64,000 nt of DNA from Desulfuromonadales bacterium. Lineage in GTDB: Bacteria > Desulfobacterota > Desulfuromonadia > Geobacterales > Pseudopelobacteraceae. The translations under genes were made by a program, and so were the position numbers. Each line of letters opens with the position of its first letter. Within the stretch, counting starts at the first letter, position 1. Of this stretch, positions 44,697 through 52,819 are shown piece by piece. The notes below the pieces were generated by a model. That model ran no database searches and was not told where the DNA came from. It saw nothing but the letters and a program-made list of their open reading frames with translations. The stretch covers positions 124,001-188,000 of the forward strand of contig DUZS01000003.1 in NCBI GenBank assembly GCA_013349405.1. The letters are read 5' to 3'.

Positions 44697-45908
44697 CTAC
44701 AAGCAGGAGCGCATAATGGACTTGATCTGATCCGGAGACATATCCCGCGGGTTTGCTTCCAGAGAGATATCGTTACTCGCCCAGCGCGCGGTATGTTCAA
44801 TATCCGCTTCGCTGAAATCGAACTCTTTCAATGATACCTGCGGAATACCGACATCATTACGAAGCCGTTCGATCTCTGCCAATGTTTTGTCTGCGGCAGG
44901 AACCGGACTCAGGTGATGTATATCCAGTCCCATTGCCTCTCCGATCTCTTTGAATCTTTCAGGGCAGGCAAGGGAATTAAAACGTTCTACCGGCAGCATC
45001 ATCAGGGCATTGGCATAGCCATGGTGCAGGTTCTTGAGCACGGAGACCATATGGGCCAAACCATGCACCATGCCCATTCCACCACCCATGTTATAGGACA
45101 TGGATGCAAGGAATTGGGCCCAGAGCAGGTTTTCCATGGCCACATCATTTTTCGGATTGGCATACCCCTGGCGCAGGTTTTCACTGAGAAGCTTGATCGC
45201 CCGCAGGCTGGTGGCATGGGAGACCGGCAGGTTAAGTCTGCCGATGAACGGTTCCATGGCGTGACAGAAGGCATCCATTCCTGTCCAGGCGATCAGATTC
45301 GCCGGCTGACATCTCATAAAAGCCGGATCATTGATGCCTACGGAAGGATCGACTCCAGGAACGATAAGTATCAGCTTATACTTCCACTCCTCGTCGTTGA
45401 TGATCGCAAAGGACGTGCAATCTGCGCCTGTCCCGGTGGTTGTATTGAGTGCCACATGAGGAATGTTCACCACCTTGTAGGTTGGAATCATGGTGGTAAA
45501 ATGGGGATCAAGAACCGCCCTGAATGCGCGCAGATCAGTCGCTGCCCCATTGTTGGTGAGCATGATGCGAATGCCCTTGCCGGCATCGTGTGAACTGCCG
45601 CCGCCAACGGAAACAATCCCGTTGCAGCCCGCCTCCAGATACATTCTGGTACCTTCTGCAACCTCCTCACATTTCGGGTTTGAGGTGACGCCTGCAAATA
45701 CCGTAACTGCTACTCCGGCATTCTTCAGAATCCCCTCCACTTCATCGATGATTCCGGTACCTTTAAGGCCGGTTGTAACCAACAGGGCGTGAGTTATGCC
45801 ATACCTCTGACACTCCTGCCCCGCTACCTTGCTGGCGCCCCAGCCGACGACACCTCTGGAATGCTGATTGACATACAGTAGCGGGAATTGTTTTCGTTCA
45901 AAATCCAT
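44697..45908 (-). CDS. Iron-containing (group III) alcohol dehydrogenase
   Basis: The start is the ATG ending at 45908, with AAGGGGG upstream; the longer frame to 45986 overlaps the flavoprotein gene. 403 residues. NAD-binding SVGGGSSHDAGKGI and the metal ligands are visible: Asp and His in TGMDAFCHAME, His in VHGLAHMV and in HHGYANA. The operon position, directly after the second PCMH flavoprotein, makes a 4-hydroxybenzyl-type or allylic alcohol a likely substrate, which it would oxidise to the aldehyde for the ALDH at 41206. Group III enzymes are often promiscuous, so this is inference. Confidence 0.88.
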   Translation of the reverse strand: MDFERKQFPLLYVNQHSRGVVGWGASKVAGQECQRYGITHALLVTTGLKGTGIIDEVEGILKNAGVAVTVFAGVTSNPKCEEVAEGTRMYLEAGCNGIVSVGGGSSHDAGKGIRIMLTNNGAATDLRAFRAVLDPHFTTMIPTYKVVNIPHVALNTTTGTGADCTSFAIINDEEWKYKLILIVPGVDPSVGINDPAFMRCQPANLIAWTGMDAFCHAMEPFIGRLNLPVSHATSLRAIKLLSENLRQGYANPKNDVAMENLLWAQFLASMSYNMGGGMGMVHGLAHMVSVLKNLHHGYANALMMLPVERFNSLACPERFKEIGEAMGLDIHHLSPVPAADKTLAEIERLRNDVGIPQVSLKEFDFSEADIEHTARWASNDISLEANPRDMSPDQIKSIMRSCL

Positions 45909-45933
45909 AGAGCCCCCTTTGTAACGAGTGTTG

Positions 45934-47499
45934 TCAGTCCAGACTGATTCCTGATTTGCCCGGCGCCAGAATATTATTCGGATCAAGTGCCTTTTTTATG
46001 GTGCGATTAAGTCTCCGCATTGCCGGCCCATACGTATCAGCCACCTTATTCATGAAAGCAGTGTTGGTTCGATTGATGGCCCAGCCATTTTTGGCAAAGA
46101 CGCTCCCCAACTCCTCAAAACATTTATAGGCACGTTTTACCTCTTCCGGCTTGGTGCGATCAAAGCGGATATCAACAGTATGACGTGCATCGTACCAAAA
46201 GAAGCTGAACTCGCTGAGATAGTCGAAACCATGCTTGCCAAGGATATCAGAGGCGGTCTTCGCCTGCTGGTAACACTCGGTTGAGCGAGCAGCTGCCGAA
46301 GCGGAGAACTTCATGGAACCGCCACCGGCTCGCCACATGTCAAGAGGACTCTGCTGGGTGACTCCGCCCATCATCAACTGCTTGCGATACTCGAAAGCCG
46401 GATCACCCTTGGCCTCCTTTTCTGTTATGATGCGAATTTTGTCGCCGAAGGCCGCCTTGAAGGTGCCGGATACATACATCCAGTTCAACGCCACCTGCTC
46501 TGGAGAGCCATATACCGCGCCGTAGAGATTCCAGGCTCCGACGTCGTAACTGTCCATCAGTTTTTTGGTAGGTATGGCTCCGGTTCCCTTATTAAGGAAG
46601 TTACCATTATTCTTCTTATTGTTTGCAAAACCGGTGGCCGCTTCCCATCCGGCATTAACAAGGACACAGGCGTTGGGAACGATCTGGGCCTGGCGCAAAA
46701 ACATCAACGGCTTGATGATGTCGGAAATCATCTCGTTTCTCGGAAATTTGATGCAAAAGGGCATATAGCCCCCTGGCGGCGGCGCTCCCATCAGCCAGGA
46801 ACCCAATTTGGTGACGATACCGTTGTTAGCCTGGGAAAAGAGACCGTCAACGTAGGGTCCGAAGCCCCACTTGAAAACCTGCCAGCTGGTGGAGTTGGGA
46901 ATTCCCCCCATTCCGGTCTTGAGCAGGGTTCCGTCAGCCAGAACAACCTCCATCCCACAGGAGAAGAGAAAGTCTTCGCTGTATGGCGTAGAACCGTTCC
47001 CACGCTCGAGGATATTACCAACAATGCTGACATTCGCCGAAGGGGCGGGGGTGTCGAGCCACAAATTGATCTTGTTCTTTGTGAGATGCTGCTGCAGTTC
47101 GGAATAGGTCACCCCCGGCTCCACCAGGCAGTAGCCCAACTCACTATCTACCTCGATGATCTTTTTCATATTCCTCAGATCAAGCACGATCTGGCCGCTG
47201 GTGGCCGGCGCAGAGGAACCGTAACCCTCATTCTCCCCGTTACATACCGTCCAGAGCGGCGTCTTGTATTTGTTGGCAATAGCGACGATGGCCTGAATCT
47301 CTTGGGGTGTCGTTGGGAATATTGCAGCGGAAGGCGTGTGCAATGACTCGCTTTCGGCAATTGTGATTGCAAGGTAGGGCTGCAGGGAAGCCTGATCGGT
47401 ACGGACCCGATCCGCGCCCAGCAGGGTACGATACTCCTGAATAGCCTTGGCGAATACCTGCTCGGTAATTCCTTTGGGTAGTGCGATAAAACTGCTCAT
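45934..47499 (-). CDS. p-Cresol-methylhydroxylase-type flavoprotein, second (alpha-prime) subunit
   Basis: 521 residues; AGGAGG lies seven bases before the ATG at 47499. A VAO/PCMH-family FAD enzyme: an FAD-binding PP-loop region around LDLRNMKKIIEVD and CLVEPGVTYSELQQ, STSWQVFKWGFGPYVDGLF, and the C-terminal DPNNILAPGKSGI. It is clearly a paralogue of the 47525-49120 product (same start MSSFIALPKG) but differs in places: the conserved GGGSMWFAPVAAAR of the other copy is GGGSMKFSASAAAR here. It may be a structural or less active partner in a mixed oligomer with the first flavoprotein and the small cytochrome. Confidence 0.87.
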   Translation of the reverse strand: MSSFIALPKGITEQVFAKAIQEYRTLLGADRVRTDQASLQPYLAITIAESESLHTPSAAIFPTTPQEIQAIVAIANKYKTPLWTVCNGENEGYGSSAPATSGQIVLDLRNMKKIIEVDSELGYCLVEPGVTYSELQQHLTKNKINLWLDTPAPSANVSIVGNILERGNGSTPYSEDFLFSCGMEVVLADGTLLKTGMGGIPNSTSWQVFKWGFGPYVDGLFSQANNGIVTKLGSWLMGAPPPGGYMPFCIKFPRNEMISDIIKPLMFLRQAQIVPNACVLVNAGWEAATGFANNKKNNGNFLNKGTGAIPTKKLMDSYDVGAWNLYGAVYGSPEQVALNWMYVSGTFKAAFGDKIRIITEKEAKGDPAFEYRKQLMMGGVTQQSPLDMWRAGGGSMKFSASAAARSTECYQQAKTASDILGKHGFDYLSEFSFFWYDARHTVDIRFDRTKPEEVKRAYKCFEELGSVFAKNGWAINRTNTAFMNKVADTYGPAMRRLNRTIKKALDPNNILAPGKSGISLD

Positions 47500-47524
47500 T
47501 ATAAAACCTCCTCAACTTTTGTCA

Positions 47525-49120
47525 TTACAGAGGAATATCCAGATTAATTCCCGATTTGCCGGGTGCCAGGATATTGTTGGGATCCAGCGCCTTTTTCAAG
47601 TCACGATGGATTTTTCTCATTTCGGGACCATAGGTATTAGCCGCTTTTTCCATGAAGGCAATATTGGTTCGATAGGTTCCATAGCCGTTCTTGGTAAACA
47701 CCTTCAGCAATTCGTCGAAGCATCTGTAGGCCTTGTGCATCTCATCCGGCTGGGTACGATCGTAAAGCAGATCGATGATATGATGCATTTCACGCCAGCC
47801 GACAATAAACTCGGAGACATAGTCAAAGCCGTGCTTGTTGAGAATTTCGGTGGCCAGCCTCATCTGTTTGTCGCACTCGGACGGCCGGGCGGCCGCAACC
47901 GGGGCAAACCACATGGAACCGCCGCCTCCGCGCCAGTTGTAGAGGCCAAACTCCTGCAGCGTACTGCCCCCCATCATCAACTGTTTGCGATATTCGAAGA
48001 TAGGATCATCCTTGGCCTCCTTTTCGGTAAAAATTTCTACCTGATTACCGAACTTTGCCTTGAAGGAGCCGGAGACATATTTCCAGTTCAGCGCCACCTG
48101 TTCGGGAGAACCATAGAGGGCGGCATAAAAGTTCCAGGCACCGACCTTGTACTTGTCCATGATTTCCTGAAAGACCTTGGGGGGGAGACTCCCTTTACCT
48201 TTAAAGAAGGTACTCCGGTTGGTCCCTTTGCCGCTTTTGTCGTACGTGAAGTAACCGGCCGCTTCCCAGCCGGCGTTAACCACGACGCAGGCGTTTGGAA
48301 TAATCTGAGCCAGGCGCAGCGGCATGAAGGTCTTGACGATATCGGCAAGCATCTCAACTTTGGGGAACTTCATCAGGAAGGGCATATACCCCCCTGGCGG
48401 CGGGCCTTTCAAAAGCCATACGCCCATTTTGGTGATAATCCCGTAGTTGGACTGGGTGAAAAGGCCATCGACGTAAGGACCATAGCCCCATTTGTAGGAC
48501 TGCCAGCTGGTGGAGTTTTGTACCCCTCCCGTGCCGGTGCGGATTACATCCCCGTTTGCTAAAACTACTTCCATTCCGCAGGAAACAAGGAAATGCTCGC
48601 CATATGGGGTGTAACCGACCCCCCGGTCTGCCGTGTTACCGACCGGGCTGGCCATTGATGAGGGGGCCGGTACATCAACCCACAGATTCATCTTATGCTT
48701 CTTGAAATACTGCTGCAGGTCGTAGTAGGTAACACCCGGTTCCACCAGACAGTGCCCCAGCTCTTCATCCACATGAATAATCTTCTTCATGGTTTTCAGA
48801 TCGAGGACAATCTGCCCGCGGGTGGCCGGGGCGGCAGAGCCGTAACCCATATTCTTGCCGGTGCTGACGGTCCAGAGAGGTGTCTTGTACTTATTGGCGA
48901 TAGCGACAATGGCCTGAATCTCTTGCACTGTCCGGGGGTACATGGCTGCCGAAGGCTTATGCAGCTCCTCACTTTCCGGGATCATTATTTTCAGATAGGA
49001 CTGCAGGGAAGCCGAATCAGTGCGGACCCTGTCATCGCCCAAAAGTGCGCGATATTCCTTGATTGCTTTGGCAAAGGATTCTTCCGACACGCCCTTCGGT
49101 AGTGCAATGAAACTACTCAT
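47525..49120 (-). CDS. pchF: p-Cresol-methylhydroxylase-type flavoprotein, first (alpha) subunit
   Basis: 531 residues; GAGGAGG precedes the ATG at 49120. It shows the whole PchF/vanillyl-alcohol-oxidase architecture: FAD-binding half (LDLKTMKKIIHVDEELG, CLVEPGVTYYDLQQ), STSWQSYKWGYGPYVDGLFTQSNYGI, the cap domain with GGGSMWFAPVAAARP, and DPNNILAPGKSGINLD at the end. These enzymes take a hydride from the para carbon of a p-alkylphenol to give a quinone methide, which water hydroxylates, and pass electrons to a bound c-type cytochrome. No signal peptide is visible, although the cytochrome partner and the next gene upstream are exported. The exact substrate (p-cresol, 4-alkylphenol, eugenol-like) is not readable by eye. 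Confidence 0.9.
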   Translation of the reverse strand: MSSFIALPKGVSEESFAKAIKEYRALLGDDRVRTDSASLQSYLKIMIPESEELHKPSAAMYPRTVQEIQAIVAIANKYKTPLWTVSTGKNMGYGSAAPATRGQIVLDLKTMKKIIHVDEELGHCLVEPGVTYYDLQQYFKKHKMNLWVDVPAPSSMASPVGNTADRGVGYTPYGEHFLVSCGMEVVLANGDVIRTGTGGVQNSTSWQSYKWGYGPYVDGLFTQSNYGIITKMGVWLLKGPPPGGYMPFLMKFPKVEMLADIVKTFMPLRLAQIIPNACVVVNAGWEAAGYFTYDKSGKGTNRSTFFKGKGSLPPKVFQEIMDKYKVGAWNFYAALYGSPEQVALNWKYVSGSFKAKFGNQVEIFTEKEAKDDPIFEYRKQLMMGGSTLQEFGLYNWRGGGGSMWFAPVAAARPSECDKQMRLATEILNKHGFDYVSEFIVGWREMHHIIDLLYDRTQPDEMHKAYRCFDELLKVFTKNGYGTYRTNIAFMEKAANTYGPEMRKIHRDLKKALDPNNILAPGKSGINLDIPL

Positions 49121-49136
49121 ATTCGAACCTCCTCGG

Positions 49137-49553
49137 TTACAGCTGTACGGAAAACGTTATCCGGTTGCTGTCTTGATACGTTATGTAGTGGAAACTGCCA
49201 CTGCTATCCACTATCGCCTCGTGGACAACGGCAAAGGTCGCCGGGTCGACCACACCGACAAAGGTATTGGCCGAACCCCGTGCCTCTTCGTACAGGAGCC
49301 TGGTTGTGAAATAGTACTCCGTCAACGTTCCTTGCAGGGGGTGAACCGTCCAGTTGCCCGGAGCATTATTGTTCATCATCTCAACAAATTCGCTCGCCTT
49401 GCCCAGACTGGGGACATACAGGCATACCCCGGTAATCTGCCCTTGAATGGCGGCTTCAGCCGGACCGGTATGAGCGACGGTTCCGGAGACCGCCAGGGCC
49501 GCCCCGGCAGAAAGAAACGTCTTAAAAAAAGCCCTTCTGCTCGTGTTCATCAT
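49137..49553 (-). CDS. Tat-signal protein between PCMH cytochrome and flavoprotein genes (PchX position)
   Basis: 138 residues; its start (two adjacent ATGs at 49553 and 49550) overlaps the stop of the cytochrome gene. The N-terminus NTSRRAFFKTFLSAGAALAVSG is a twin-arginine signal with cleavage near AEAA, so the protein should be exported folded. The mature part (about 100 residues) is not recognised; it includes VCLYVPSLGKASEFVEMMN and repeated short strands. In Pseudomonas the p-cresol operon has an unexplained gene, pchX, at this same place between pchC and pchF. It could be an escort that carries the signal-less flavoproteins through the Tat system. Confidence 0.65.
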   Translation of the reverse strand: MMNTSRRAFFKTFLSAGAALAVSGTVAHTGPAEAAIQGQITGVCLYVPSLGKASEFVEMMNNNAPGNWTVHPLQGTLTEYYFTTRLLYEEARGSANTFVGVVDPATFAVVHEAIVDSSGSFHYITYQDSNRITFSVQL

Positions 49554-49933
49554 TTTTTTACCTTTCCTTCCTGCGCAGGCGCCGGTTTGTACTCTGGATT
49601 GGTTTTGCGGTATGCAGCGACATCTTTCAGATAGGTGACGATGGCATTCAACTCTTTGGGGCTGACTTCCGAAATCCTGAACGCCGGCATTGCATTAATG
49701 CCGAAGCGTGTATTGTTACGGATAAACTGTTCGTGGAGCGGGTTGCCGCTCTTCGACACCATGTCAAAAATTCCCACCGGGCCTATCTGCACACCTTCCT
49801 TGTGGCACATGAAACAGTACATGGCAAAGACGTATGGCATTTTCGGCGGTTCCTGTGCCTGGGCTCTTGAGCCCGGCAAGAGCATCCCAAAGACCAGAAC
49901 TGCCACCACTTGTAACAAATTTTTACGGTTCAT
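49550..49933 (-). CDS. pchC: Small c-type cytochrome subunit of the PCMH complex
   Basis: The start is the ATG ending at 49933, with GAGGAG seven bases upstream; 127 residues. A signal peptide (residues 1-26, ending RAQAQ) is followed by one heme site CFMCH and a distal Met in NAMPAFRISEV, the size and pattern of the cytochrome subunit of p-cresol methylhydroxylase. It accepts electrons from the flavoprotein in the periplasm and would deliver them to the adjacent tetraheme cytochrome/bc complex. Confidence 0.88.
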   Translation of the reverse strand: MNRKNLLQVVAVLVFGMLLPGSRAQAQEPPKMPYVFAMYCFMCHKEGVQIGPVGIFDMVSKSGNPLHEQFIRNNTRFGINAMPAFRISEVSPKELNAIVTYLKDVAAYRKTNPEYKPAPAQEGKVKK

Positions 49934-49980
49934 TCTCTCACTCCTCATTAGAAAGGTTTCCTAGCACCAGGGTTTGAACT

Positions 49981-50907
49981 CTACTCGCTACCTTGATTAT
50001 TCTCTGCATCAGAGGACAATTCTAACTCCGGTACAGTAACGTCCACCCTTGGCGGCACAAAACCGGCCCTCAACTTGGGGGTATACTGCCGAGGGAAATC
50101 CCGCTGGCTCAGGCTCAATACATAGCTCGCCAGGCATTCGATCTGATAGTCGCTCATTGCCGGAAGATGCATCGGAGAGCTCGGACTGACCTTCTTGGGG
50201 TTTTTGAAATGTTCTATGACCCAATTTTGTTTCGAGTGTCCCCCTTCAAGATTGGCATACGTGAAGCTGCCTGGATCCTTGTCGGCAAAGGCGCTCAAAT
50301 CCGGGCCGACGGCCCCCCCCTGACGCTCGATCTGGTGGCAACCGGCGCAATGCATTTCCTTGAAGATTTCGCGCCCCTTGATCAACCTGTCCGCTCCGAT
50401 CGCCTCAAAATCCTTGTGGCAGACTCCACAGCGTGATTGCATCAATCCTTTACTAACCATCGGGACAGGCCAATGGGCGATGGACTTGTGGGCAGCTCCA
50501 GCGAATGTTGTGGACAAACCCTGACCCCCGTGGCAGATGGTGCAGCCGTATTTTTCCACCGGATGGTTCTTTAACAGTTCCGGATTCGGATGCTTTGTGA
50601 AAGGCTGCCTGGCATCTGCAAAAAGCGGGTCTTCAATCCCCACGTGACAGGAGACACAGCGATCAACCGCACCCCACTCATCAATAACGACCTGCCTGAC
50701 CTCCGGCTGCATGCCGGCAACCCTCTCATAGAACGCCGGATTGCGGTCACGGCTGATCTTTTTCAGAAGCTGTTCTTTATAGTCGGCCTGATACGGCTTC
50801 CATTCCCGATTGTCATCACGGATTACCATCGTGCCGACAAGGGCTATACCGGCCAGCCCGCATATGATGCAGAGTACGGTAAGCTTGCGCAAAACTGCCT
50901 TTTCCAT
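49981..50907 (-). CDS. Membrane-anchored tetraheme cytochrome c
   Basis: The start is the ATG ending at 50907, eight bases after GGAGG; the frame's extension to 51075 overlaps the Rieske gene. 308 residues. One N-terminal transmembrane helix (LTVLCIICGLAGIALVGTMV) and four CxxCH sites: CVSCH, CTICH, CGVCH and CAGCH, the last followed by a class-I cytochrome fold with Met in SPMHLPAMSDY. It takes the place of cytochrome c1 in the bc complex encoded with it and probably links that complex to the PCMH cytochrome. Confidence 0.88.
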   Translation of the reverse strand: MEKAVLRKLTVLCIICGLAGIALVGTMVIRDDNREWKPYQADYKEQLLKKISRDRNPAFYERVAGMQPEVRQVVIDEWGAVDRCVSCHVGIEDPLFADARQPFTKHPNPELLKNHPVEKYGCTICHGGQGLSTTFAGAAHKSIAHWPVPMVSKGLMQSRCGVCHKDFEAIGADRLIKGREIFKEMHCAGCHQIERQGGAVGPDLSAFADKDPGSFTYANLEGGHSKQNWVIEHFKNPKKVSPSSPMHLPAMSDYQIECLASYVLSLSQRDFPRQYTPKLRAGFVPPRVDVTVPELELSSDAENNQGSE

Positions 50908-50921
50908 CTGCGTATCCTCCA

Positions 50922-51440
50922 TTAGACTGCAAGTTTGGTCCGCTTGTGGTTCACCTTGGACGCATCCACCACGAGAGTTCCCGTGTTGTCCATATACATT
51001 TCGTACCAAGGAAGATCCCGGGGGGCCGGGCCCCCCAGAACTTCGCCCTTGAGAGTGAAATTTGAGCCGTGACAAGGACAGGCATAGCCGATCTCAGGAT
51101 CGTTCCCGATAGAGTTCAGCAGGCATCCCAAATGCGTACAGACAAGAGAAATTGCATGAATACCGTCTTTCTCCCTGATGATCTCAACGCCTTTTCCTTC
51201 AATGACGGTACGGCTTCCGAATGGAAACTGACTCACCTCGCCGACTTTGAAGATCCGCGACGGTTCGTACAGAACATTGGGTTTCAGAAAGCGAAAACTC
51301 TCGACTACCGCAGCCACAAACCCCAGGCCCAGGGTCGTTACGGTTAGTTTTTTTACAAAGCCCCTGCGGCTCTCATCAGCTGCTTCGTCAGGCGCATTTA
51401 CAGCCAGAGCTGCCGCTGTGGAATTGGTTCCTGAATCCAT
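50922..51440 (-). CDS. Rieske iron-sulfur protein of a cytochrome bc complex
   Basis: 172 residues; GGAGAAG before the ATG. Twin-arginine-type N-terminus (ESRRGFVKKLTVTTLG) with one membrane helix, then the [2Fe-2S] ligands CTHLGCLL and CPCHGSNF. It belongs to the same operon as the split cytochrome b genes and the tetraheme cytochrome, and shuttles electrons between the quinone-oxidising site and the cytochrome. Its stop overlaps the beginning of the next gene region (TAATG). Confidence 0.92.
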   Translation of the reverse strand: MDSGTNSTAAALAVNAPDEAADESRRGFVKKLTVTTLGLGFVAAVVESFRFLKPNVLYEPSRIFKVGEVSQFPFGSRTVIEGKGVEIIREKDGIHAISLVCTHLGCLLNSIGNDPEIGYACPCHGSNFTLKGEVLGGPAPRDLPWYEMYMDNTGTLVVDASKVNHKRTKLAV

Positions 51441-51479
51441 ATCACTTCTCCTTTTAACGGTAGTTCGCTTCGGCTTGAG

Positions 51480-52001
51480 TTACAGCCACGGCCAGTACAA
51501 GCCCCAGTTCGGTCCCCGTACAAACTGGCCGATCAGAATCAGGACGACCATGGTAATGACAAATAAGGTAAACAGTGTTGTGGCTATTTTACGATCCCTG
51601 GAAAACCAGATACCCGTTCCTTTCGGGTTCCTGTCCAGATAGGGCAGCAGCAGCAGGGTCAGCACGATTATGACAGGGGCTACGATCCCGCCCAGAAAGG
51701 CCGAATAGCTGACCAATTCCTGGATTCCGACGAAATACCACGGGGCCTTGGCTGGATTGGTCGAGTGCAGAGGGTTGGCTGCCTCTTCAAGAGGGGCATT
51801 GAATATCAGTGAAACGCCGAGAATTACGATGGTGACCACCAGGAAGAGCAACAACTCGCGCACCATCAGGTGCGGCCAGCTTTGCAGTGTGGTATCGGGA
51901 CCCTGTTCGACCTGGAAGGAGTCGCCTTCGACAATTGTCATCAGGGAATAGGTCTTGTTGGGATCTCTCGGGAATATCTCTTCTTTCTCATTTTCTTGCA
52001 T
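51480..52001 (-). CDS. Cytochrome b C-terminal subunit (subunit-IV-like)
   Basis: 173 residues, three predicted transmembrane helices. The Qo-site motif reads KAPWYFVGIQEL where bc1 and b6f proteins have PEWY, so the usual Glu is missing; this variant is common among menaquinone-linked bc complexes, as far as I recall. A soluble N-terminal part of about 45 residues precedes the first helix. With the b6-like gene upstream it forms the quinol-oxidising core. Confidence 0.85.
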   Translation of the reverse strand: MQENEKEEIFPRDPNKTYSLMTIVEGDSFQVEQGPDTTLQSWPHLMVRELLLFLVVTIVILGVSLIFNAPLEEAANPLHSTNPAKAPWYFVGIQELVSYSAFLGGIVAPVIIVLTLLLLPYLDRNPKGTGIWFSRDRKIATTLFTLFVITMVVLILIGQFVRGPNWGLYWPWL

Positions 52002-52042
52002 GACGAATCCTCCTCAGTCTTCTCTCAGGTTTCTCAACGAAC

Positions 52043-52786
52043 TCAGTCAGCCTGCGGTCGTGACAGGCCGCCGTCTTTGCGGATTCTCCAAAAATGGACC
52101 GCCAGCAGGATGGCTGCAACAAGAGGAAGCAGCGCAACATGCAGCACATAGAAGCGCAACAGGGCCATCTGACCGACTTCATTACCCCCCAGTATCAGGA
52201 AGCGCACGTTATCTCCGACCCCAGGCATATAGGCGGCAATGTTGGACCCGACGGTGATTGCCCAGAAGGCCAGTTGATCCCAGGGGAGCAGGTATCCGGT
52301 GAAACTGAGAAAGAGCGTCAGCAGCAGCAGGCAGACCCCGATTACCCAGTTGAATTCACGGGGGGCTTTGTAGGATCCGGTAAAAAAGACCCGGCACATA
52401 TGCAGAAAAACAAATGCGACCATGGCATGGGCCGACCAGCGGTGAATATTGCGCAGTACCACACCGAAGGAGACGACATACTCAAGGTCTTTCATGTTTC
52501 TGTAGGCCAACTGGGTAGAGGGGGTGTAATAGAACATCAGCAGTACCCCGGAAACGGTCAGAATCAGAAAGAGGTAAAAGGAGATCAGGCCCAGGCCGAA
52601 GGTATAGCTCAGGCGCAGGGAGTTGATATGGACCCGTACCGGGTGAAGATGCAGGAAGATGTTGCCGAATATGGCGGCAGCGCGTTCCTGTTCCGGAGTT
52701 CCTTCTTCCGGCCTGAAAACGGATTCCTTGATGTTCCTGGGAAGTTGACGGATGGTTTCTCTGAAACTGCCTGCTGATTCACTCAT
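52043..52786 (-). CDS. Cytochrome b6-like subunit of a bc complex
   Basis: 247 residues with four helices. Heme ligands are visible: helix B has IH...LH 14 positions apart ([12 protein letters not shown], then FLHMCR), and helix D has HVALLPL to AVHFWR with 14 residues between the His, the spacing of b6-type rather than mitochondrial cytochrome b. With the separate subunit IV, Rieske protein and tetraheme cytochrome it forms a complete quinone:cytochrome c oxidoreductase, dedicated here to the alkylphenol hydroxylase. Confidence 0.92.
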   Translation of the reverse strand: MSESAGSFRETIRQLPRNIKESVFRPEEGTPEQERAAAIFGNIFLHLHPVRVHINSLRLSYTFGLGLISFYLFLILTVSGVLLMFYYTPSTQLAYRNMKDLEYVVSFGVVLRNIHRWSAHAMVAFVFLHMCRVFFTGSYKAPREFNWVIGVCLLLLTLFLSFTGYLLPWDQLAFWAITVGSNIAAYMPGVGDNVRFLILGGNEVGQMALLRFYVLHVALLPLVAAILLAVHFWRIRKDGGLSRPQAD

Positions 52787-52819
52787 AAATAGTCTCCACG
52801 ATATGCTCAGGTGAGTTCG

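Noticed and set aside
49981-51075. N-terminal extension of the tetraheme cytochrome frame beyond 50907
   Set aside because: It would overlap the Rieske gene by about 150 bases and lacks a start site; the ATG at 50907 follows GGAGG and gives a proper membrane anchor.
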